NCBI RefSeq assembly: GCF_009760405.1
Contig: NZ_WRPP01000004.1
Location: forward strand, 1 to 64,000
Reading direction: 5' to 3'
DNA length: 64,000 nt
From: Nocardia terrae
Lineage (GTDB): Bacteria > Actinomycetota > Actinomycetes > Mycobacteriales > Mycobacteriaceae
In this document: one piece after another, positions 59,061-64,000 of the stretch
How the letters are laid out: every line of letters starts with the position of its first letter
How positions within the stretch are numbered: the first letter of the stretch is position 1
Notes under the pieces: generated by a model
Seen by the model: only the letters and a program-made list of their open reading frames with translations
What the model was told of the DNA's origin: nothing
Databases searched by the model: none
Program-made: the position numbers and the translations under genes

Positions 59061-59870
59061 ATGACGGCAACGGTTCCGATCGGCGAGTTCTCCCGGCTCA
59101 CCTACCTGACCATCAAGACGCTGCGGCACTACCACGAGATCGCGCTGCTGGAGCCGGTGTCGGTGGATCCGGACTCGGGGTATCGGTACTACTCGACCGA
59201 GCAGGTGGATCAGGCGCACCTGATCAAGCGGCTGCGCGAGCTGAACATGGCGCTGCCGCAGATCAAAGCGGTCATGGCCGCACCGGATCAGGCGGCGCGC
59301 GACACCGCGATCCGGGCGCACCTCGAGCGCATGGAGGCCGAGCTGGTGCGCACCCGCGACGTGGTGGCCTCACTGCGGGCGTTGCTGCTGCCCTCGGCCG
59401 CGATCGATATCGAATATCGTTCCGTCGCAAGCTATCCGGCGCTGGCCATGCGCGCGGAGGTGGCGCGCGAGGACTGCGACGTGTGGTGCGAGCACAGCTA
59501 CGGAACCATGTACGGGCAACTGGCCGCCGCGAACCTCGCACCCGCGGGTCCGGGCGGGGCGACCTATGCCACCGAGTTCTTCGAATACGACCGCGGCGAG
59601 GTCGTCACCTTCGTGCCGATCGAGGACCGGCACCGCGACCGCTTCGACCCCGAATCCATGCTCGACCTGCCCGCGCGCCGGTTCGCCATCGCCGTGCACG
59701 CCGGGCCGTTCACCGAATTCGACCGCACCTACGGCGCGCTGGGCAGCCATGTGGCCGAACACGACAGCGCGCTGGCCGAACCCGTGCGCGAGATCTACCT
59801 GGTCGGACCCGGTGACGCCGAGCCCGAGGACTACCGCACCGAAGTCTGCTGGCCGATCGGCCGGCTCTGA
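59061..59870 (+). CDS. MerR-family regulator with GyrI-like effector domain
   Basis: 269 residues. MTATVPIGEFSRLTYLTIKT, YYSTEQVDQAHLIKRLRELN: winged helix and dimer helix; C-terminal AraC-effector/GyrI-like domain (SYPALAMRAEVAREDCDVWC ... PARRFAIAVHAGPFTEF), as in BmrR-type multidrug sensors. The 19-bp promoter in front is of the kind MerR proteins activate, so likely autoregulated. 15 bases upstream of the VOC gene, one operon. Confidence 0.9.
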   Translation: MTATVPIGEFSRLTYLTIKTLRHYHEIALLEPVSVDPDSGYRYYSTEQVDQAHLIKRLRELNMALPQIKAVMAAPDQAARDTAIRAHLERMEAELVRTRDVVASLRALLLPSAAIDIEYRSVASYPALAMRAEVAREDCDVWCEHSYGTMYGQLAAANLAPAGPGGATYATEFFEYDRGEVVTFVPIEDRHRDRFDPESMLDLPARRFAIAVHAGPFTEFDRTYGALGSHVAEHDSALAEPVREIYLVGPGDAEPEDYRTEVCWPIGRL

Positions 59871-59885
59871 AAAAGGAGAGAACCC

Positions 59886-60236
59886 ATGGCACTGACCCTC
59901 GGCAATATCGTCTTCGACTGCCACGATGCGGCCGCGCTGGCGGGCTTCTACGCGCAGCTGCTCGACCGTCCGATCGACGAGGGCGCGAACGAGCACTTCG
60001 CGACCATCGACAATGCCGCCGCCACACCGACATTCATGTTCGTGGCGGTCCCGGACAAGAACCCGGGCAAGAACGTCGTGCACCTGGATCTGGGCGCGGG
60101 CGACGGGCTGACCGCCGAGATCGAACGCGCGGTCGCCCTCGGGGCCAAGCACATCGCGGACTTCGACGAATACGGCGTGAAGTGGGCGACGATGGCCGAC
60201 CCGGAGGGCAACCTGTTCGATATCGGCGGCGAATGA
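59886..60236 (+). CDS. VOC-family (glyoxalase/bleomycin-resistance-like) protein
   Basis: 116 residues, single VOC module: LGNIVFDCHDAAALAGFYAQ, NVVHLDLGAGDGLTAEIERA and ATMADPEGNLFDIGG. AAGGAGAG before the ATG. Cotranscribed with the MerR regulator, so likely part of a small-molecule resistance or modification response; substrate unknown. Confidence 0.87.
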   Translation: MALTLGNIVFDCHDAAALAGFYAQLLDRPIDEGANEHFATIDNAAATPTFMFVAVPDKNPGKNVVHLDLGAGDGLTAEIERAVALGAKHIADFDEYGVKWATMADPEGNLFDIGGE

Positions 60237-60243
60237 GCCTGAG

Positions 60244-60681
60244 TCAGGCCAGTTCGCGCTTCAGGTTCTCGAGCACCTCGGCCTGGATCTTCTTCAGGCC
60301 GATCGGTGCGAAGATGCCCTCGAAGATGCCGCCGATGCCGCCGGCTCCCTTCCAGGTGGTGCGCACGGTCACCAGCGAGCCGGCGCCCTGCGGCGTCACG
60401 GTCCAGGCGGTGACCATGGAGGAGTTCGAATCCCGTTCCGTCACCATGGAATCCGAGACCGACACGGCGGCGCGCACATTGCGCTGGCGGCTCTCGGTGG
60501 CCTGCAGCGTCCACTCCGCGACGGTGCCCGCGCCCTGCCCGCCCTCGACCACCTTGTAGTCGCGGTAGTGCGAGGAGAGGATCTTCGGCCGCACGGTCTC
60601 GTAGTCCGCGATCGCGTCGAGGGTGCGCTTCGGATCCGCCGCGACGACGATCGAACTGGAGGCGCTGACCTGTCCCACCAT
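60244..60681 (-). CDS. SRPBCC-family protein
   Basis: 145 residues. VSASSSIVVAADPKRTLDAI, ADYETVRPKILSSHYRDYKV and the end LENLKRELA follow the mycobacterial SRPBCC (START-like) pattern, such as remembered Rv0910-type proteins. Probable hydrophobic ligand binding. Convergent with the VOC gene, 7-base gap. Confidence 0.85.
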   Translation of the reverse strand: MVGQVSASSSIVVAADPKRTLDAIADYETVRPKILSSHYRDYKVVEGGQGAGTVAEWTLQATESRQRNVRAAVSVSDSMVTERDSNSSMVTAWTVTPQGAGSLVTVRTTWKGAGGIGGIFEGIFAPIGLKKIQAEVLENLKRELA

Positions 60682-60855
60682 GTGCTCCTTTGTGATTACG
60701 CGGGCCGCGACAACCCTGTGACTGCTCCGCAGTGTGCCCTGTTACCGATCGGTCATGCTACGCCGGATCGGGGCGGGACCGGGGCACCGGATTCCGGGTG
60801 TGGGCGAGCTCTCGCGCCCCTATCCTGGGGGCACATCCCGGGGGAGGCGGCGCCG

Positions 60856-61761
60856 ATGACGCGATTCGTGACATGGGTCAGGCTCAATATCGACGGGGTC
60901 GTGGCGCTGATCGTCGCGGTCACCGCCGTCGGGCTGGAGTTCCTCGACAAGATCAATGCCCTCAATGCCGATCAGAGCTTCGTCAACGGCGCCATCCTGC
61001 TGGTCCTGAGCCTGCTCGTGCTGAGCATCCTGCGGGATCGGCACCGGATGGCGCGGCTGGTCCGGGAGAGCGCGGCGGTGCAGCTGCTGTACGGGGCGGA
61101 GATCGATCAGGCCCATGCGCTGGCCCGCCGCGAGACCGACAGCTGGATCTACAAGGGCGGCACCGGAACCTATCTGCGGGAGGTGACGCTGCCGTACTTC
61201 CTGGGCCGGGTTCGCGCGGAACAGCAGCTGTTGAGCCTGCGGGTCGAGATCCTGGACCCGAGCGACGAGCGGCTGTGCGAGGTCGAGGCGCAGCATCGCA
61301 ACTCGCTGCGACCCGATGGCGACGCGAACGGCAGGCCGTGGACCACCGACCGGATCCGCAAGCAATGCTTCGCCTCCGTGCTGGCGTGCTCCTGGTACCG
61401 GACCCAGTCCGAACTGCTGACCATCGAGCTGGCGCTGTCGCCCGTCGTCTCGACCTATCGGTGGGATATGTCCGACAGCGTCGTCATCGTGAATCAGCGC
61501 GGATCGAACACCCCGGCCCTGCTCTTCGAACGGGGACGGACCCAATATTCGGATCTGACCCGCGAATTGGCCCTGAGCTTCAAGCAGGCCCGCAATGTTC
61601 CGCTGGGCCGCGACAGCGAGCTGCGCCCGCCCGCCGAGCCGACCATCGTGCAGGTGCGCAGGCAGCTGGAACGGCTCGACCTGCCGCTGCCCGCCGTGTA
61701 CACCGATGAGGACGTGCTCGAGATCGTGGAATACGCACTGCGCCCGACGAATACGTTCTAG
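60856..61761 (+). CDS. Two-TM membrane protein with large cytoplasmic domain of unknown fold
   Basis: 301 residues, ATG with GGGGAGG. Two N-terminal helices (about 12-31 and 43-59: VVALIVAVTAVGLEFL, GAILLVLSLLVLSIL), then a basic loop DRHRMARL and a cytoplasmic part containing SWIYKGGTGTYLREVTLPYF and RVEILDPSDERLCEVEAQHR. I recall this WIYKGGTG-type block from proteins of bacterial conflict or nucleotide-signal neighbourhoods, but cannot name the family with confidence. The stop shares CTAG with the convergent permease. Confidence 0.65.
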   Translation: MTRFVTWVRLNIDGVVALIVAVTAVGLEFLDKINALNADQSFVNGAILLVLSLLVLSILRDRHRMARLVRESAAVQLLYGAEIDQAHALARRETDSWIYKGGTGTYLREVTLPYFLGRVRAEQQLLSLRVEILDPSDERLCEVEAQHRNSLRPDGDANGRPWTTDRIRKQCFASVLACSWYRTQSELLTIELALSPVVSTYRWDMSDSVVIVNQRGSNTPALLFERGRTQYSDLTRELALSFKQARNVPLGRDSELRPPAEPTIVQVRRQLERLDLPLPAVYTDEDVLEIVEYALRPTNTF

Positions 61762-62987
61762 CCGGTGAGCAGCAGTCCCGCCGTGGCGGCGACGGTCGCG
61801 GCGGCGGCCAGCACCAGCCCGGTCAGCACGAACCGTCGCATGGGCACCCTCACCTCGTGGCTGCGGCAGAACTCCAGGCACAGCAGCGTGGCCAGCGAGG
61901 CCCACGGTGTCACCAGCGGACCCACATTGGTGCCGATCAGCAAGGCCAGCAGCTGATTTCGATCACCGGCGGAGATCACGGCTTCCCCCGCGGTGTATGC
62001 GGGCAGGTTGTTGACGATATTGGACAGGGCCGCCCCCGCCCCCGCCGCGCGAAACACCCCCGGACCACTGGTGTCCCGACCGATCAGGTGGTCCATGATC
62101 CACGAGAGCCCGTGCAGCGACAGCGTCGGCACCACCAGAAACAGCCCCGACACGAAAACCAGTAGCTGCCAGGGGAACAGCGACCATCGCAATGCCGACC
62201 GATCGCAGACGGCGAAGGCTGCCACCGCGATCGCCGCGGCCACCGCGGCCGCGATCCCGATCCGATTCCCCACAAACGGAATCGCCGCCACGAACAGCAC
62301 GCACGCGCCGCCGGACGCGTACAGCAGCACGCGTTCACGCATATCCGCCGGTCGGATCGCCTCCGGCACCACATACCGATCGGCCCCGCGCTGCGACCGC
62401 CGCCAGTACCACCACCACAGGCACACCATGGTCACCGCGATCGAAAGCAATTGTGGCAGCCACATTCTCGCCGCGAATCCGGTAGCATTCAACGCCACCC
62501 GATCCGCCGCCAGCAGGTTCGTCAGATTCGACACCGGCAACAACAGACTCGCCGTATTCGCCAACCACAACGTCGTCATGGCCAACGGCAGCGGCGGAAT
62601 CCGCGCCGGTATCGCCAGCGCGAGCATGACCGGCGTCAACAGCACCGCCGTGGTGTCGAGATTGAGCACGATCGTGGTGATCGACGCGAACAGCACACAG
62701 AGCAGGAACAATCCCACGTAGTTGCCGCCCGCCACGATTGCCAGCCGATGCGCGATCACGTCGAAAACCTTGGCCCGTCGAGCAAGATTGGCCAGCACGA
62801 TCACGCTGCCCAGGAACAGGAGCAATGGCGCGATCCGCCGCATGTTGTCGGCCGCTTCCGCCTTCGGCAGCAGTCCCGTTGCCACACAGATCAACCCGAC
62901 TACCAGCAGACCAATTCGGATGCAATCCAACACGGACGGCCGCCAAACCAGCCGCGCGACGCCATGCGCAGCCGCCCGCCTACGCAC
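61758..62987 (-). CDS. ArsB/NhaD-type (SLC13-like) ion permease
   Basis: About 409 residues, 10-11 helices. LLLFLGSVIVLANLARRAKV, ITTIVLNLDTTAVLLTPVML, NTASLLLPVSNLTNLLAADR and LSNIVNNLPAYTAGEAVISA: the paired NLDTTAV/SNIVNNLPA motifs mark the ion transporter superfamily of ArsB and NhaD. Arsenite, citrate or sodium specificity cannot be told; no ars genes nearby. GTG 62987 overlaps the upstream small gene by 8 bases. Codon use is less GC-biased than neighbours. Confidence 0.85.
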   Translation of the reverse strand: MRRRAAAHGVARLVWRPSVLDCIRIGLLVVGLICVATGLLPKAEAADNMRRIAPLLLFLGSVIVLANLARRAKVFDVIAHRLAIVAGGNYVGLFLLCVLFASITTIVLNLDTTAVLLTPVMLALAIPARIPPLPLAMTTLWLANTASLLLPVSNLTNLLAADRVALNATGFAARMWLPQLLSIAVTMVCLWWWYWRRSQRGADRYVVPEAIRPADMRERVLLYASGGACVLFVAAIPFVGNRIGIAAAVAAAIAVAAFAVCDRSALRWSLFPWQLLVFVSGLFLVVPTLSLHGLSWIMDHLIGRDTSGPGVFRAAGAGAALSNIVNNLPAYTAGEAVISAGDRNQLLALLIGTNVGPLVTPWASLATLLCLEFCRSHEVRVPMRRFVLTGLVLAAAATVAATAGLLLTG

Positions 62988-63177
62988 GAGGAAGCACCTG
63001 GCCTCCGCGCCACACGATATGGCGCGTCCCGACCAGCGCCGGTAGCGCTTTTGAGATCGCCGTGCGCTGCTCGGGATTCGTGCCACGCGTCGCGATCCAA
63101 ACGATCGCGACCTTGGCAGCCGCCGTCATAATCTGCGCGAATAAGGCCACATATAGGGCGAGTTGCGCGGCGTTCAC
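62980..63177 (-). CDS. Small membrane protein, 65 aa, overlapping the permease start
   Basis: Begins VNAAQLALYVALFAQIMTAA, one hydrophobic helix to about residue 28, then TRGTNPEQRTAISKALPALV and a basic C-terminus. It overlaps the permease start by 8 bases, suggesting coupling. It contains a TTA codon, rare in this GC-rich genome. Divergent from the TIR gene. No family recognised; ribosome binding site weak. Confidence 0.5.
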   Translation of the reverse strand: MNAAQLALYVALFAQIMTAAAKVAIVWIATRGTNPEQRTAISKALPALVGTRHIVWRGGQVLPRA

Positions 63178-63249
63178 TTGAGCCGACCCAGCTTCTCGAG
63201 CATTGAAAAATGATCGCAGGCCGAGACCGGGCGCGGGATACTGGACGGC

Positions 63250-64000
63250 GTGACGCTTTGGGGGCGGTCGCGGATGCTCTTCACGAGCTACTCCCCGGCC
63301 GATGAGCGGTGGGCGATCTGGCTGGCCTGGCAATTGGAGCATGGCGAGGCGCGGTATCGAACCGTGCTGTCGTCGTGGGATTTCGATCCCGCCACGAATT
63401 ACGGCGACTTCGTACAGCGCGGGGTGCGGGAGTCGGATCTGGTCGTCGCGGTGCTCACGCAGAACTATGTGTCCTCGCGGCACGCGAATCGGGAGTGGCA
63501 GGCGGCGCTCGACGTGGATCCGGCGAAGCTGCTGGCGGTCCGGGTCAGCGCGTGTCCACTGGAGTGGTTGCCGTCGGGGGTCGGGTGCCTGGATCTGCTG
63601 GGGATCGACGACGCGGGCGAGATGCGGCGGCTGGTGCTGGACCGCGTGGAGCGGATGCTGTCGGAGCGGTGGACGCCGCGGCGGGCGGACCCGCGGGCGG
63701 ACGACCTCTGGTCTTCGACCGGGGATTCCCCGGCGGTGCGCCGCCGCCCGCTGTCGGCACCGGACTTTCCCGGCGACGCGATGGCGAACCGCGCACAGGC
63801 CGGGCTGTCGATCCTGCACGTTTCCGGACCGCGGTTCGGGCGCGGGCTGCCGGCCACGGATATCCCCACCGATCCGGAGGGCCTGCAGTCCCACATCTGG
63901 GGCGCGGTGACCGAACTGGTCGATCGGCAGGCCCCGCCACCGGAGTTGATCGTGGTGTCCGGCGATCTCACCGAGTCCGCCCATCCGACCGAGATCCGCA
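63250..64000 (+). CDS. TIR-domain protein with degenerate calcineurin-like domain, 3' end beyond window
   Basis: Open to the right edge, 250 residues seen. Residues 9-135 are a TIR domain: MLFTSYSPADERWAIWLAWQ, SSWDFDPATNYGDFV, LVVAVLTQNYVSSRHANREW, with Glu82 at the position of the NADase glutamate. Residues 185-250 begin a metallophosphoesterase-like domain (ILHVSGPRFGRG at 188; VVSGDLTE at 236): the usual DxH of motif I reads GPR, while GDLTE is kept. TIR effectors cleave NAD in several defence systems (established); role here is inference. GTG 63250 or ATG 63274. Confidence 0.75.
   Translation, partial: MTLWGRSRMLFTSYSPADERWAIWLAWQLEHGEARYRTVLSSWDFDPATNYGDFVQRGVRESDLVVAVLTQNYVSSRHANREWQAALDVDPAKLLAVRVSACPLEWLPSGVGCLDLLGIDDAGEMRRLVLDRVERMLSERWTPRRADPRADDLWSSTGDSPAVRRRPLSAPDFPGDAMANRAQAGLSILHVSGPRFGRGLPATDIPTDPEGLQSHIWGAVTELVDRQAPPPELIVVSGDLTESAHPTEIR

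Overview
The window is high-GC actinobacterial DNA. Gene content and order point to a mycolate actinomycete, most likely Nocardia or a close relative: cyp51, cyp125-like and cholesterol-oxidase-like genes, many TetR regulators, an LL-leader peptide before leuA, and the set asd-lysC / leuA / murT-gatD / recR-ybaB, which as I recall lies in one neighbourhood (Rv3708c-Rv3716c) in Mycobacterium tuberculosis. No rRNA, tRNA, CRISPR array, insertion sequence or prophage was recognised.

Layout. 1-8 kb: an edge-truncated DUF222 (13E12) gene, an internally duplicated membrane protein, then a sterol block (TetR, CYP51, glutathione peroxidase, CYP125-like P450 divergent from a GMC oxidoreductase). Two copies of the KstR consensus TnnAACnnGTTnnA lie in the cyp125/GMC divergent promoter. 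8-12 kb: luciferase-like monooxygenase, secreted SGNH hydrolase, NarK-type transporter, then an apparently non-coding stretch whose + strand folds into three strong hairpins with related purine-rich loops, the last a terminator. 12-31 kb: a run of regulator/target modules, most divergent with visible operators (TetR/DUF, TetR/MFS, TetR/SDR, MarR/SnoaL, TetR/DHFR-like), plus catalase-MerR, a serine hydrolase, an XRE-TPR regulator with two coupled tiny genes, and asd-lysC. 31-44 kb: membrane and redox genes (LtrA, voltage-sensor-like protein, cholesterol-oxidase-like GMC enzyme, Tat-exported FAD amine-oxidase-like protein, PPOX protein), the murT-gatD peptidoglycan amidation operon, EamA/LysR, and an LLM gene behind a MerR-type promoter. 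44-57 kb: an orphan EspI-like ATPase, leuA with its attenuation leader peptide, and a four-gene operon of transglutaminase, permuted ATP-grasp/alpha-E and zinc-peptidase proteins (equivalents of Rv2566-Rv2569c). 57-64 kb: small Cys-rich and secreted proteins, recR-ybaB, a MerR-VOC operon, SRPBCC, a two-TM protein of unknown fold, an ArsB/SLC13 permease with a small membrane protein, and an edge-truncated TIR protein fused to a degenerate calcineurin-like domain.

Themes: sterol oxidation (CYP51, CYP125, two GMC oxidases), locally wired regulators with palindromic operators, envelope and amino-acid housekeeping genes, and a right-hand end that may begin a TIR-based defence or signalling locus. 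The most novel-looking items are the triple-hairpin RNA candidate (about 11.93-12.18 kb), the TIR/pseudo-phosphoesterase gene, and the expanded transglutaminase/ATP-grasp operon.
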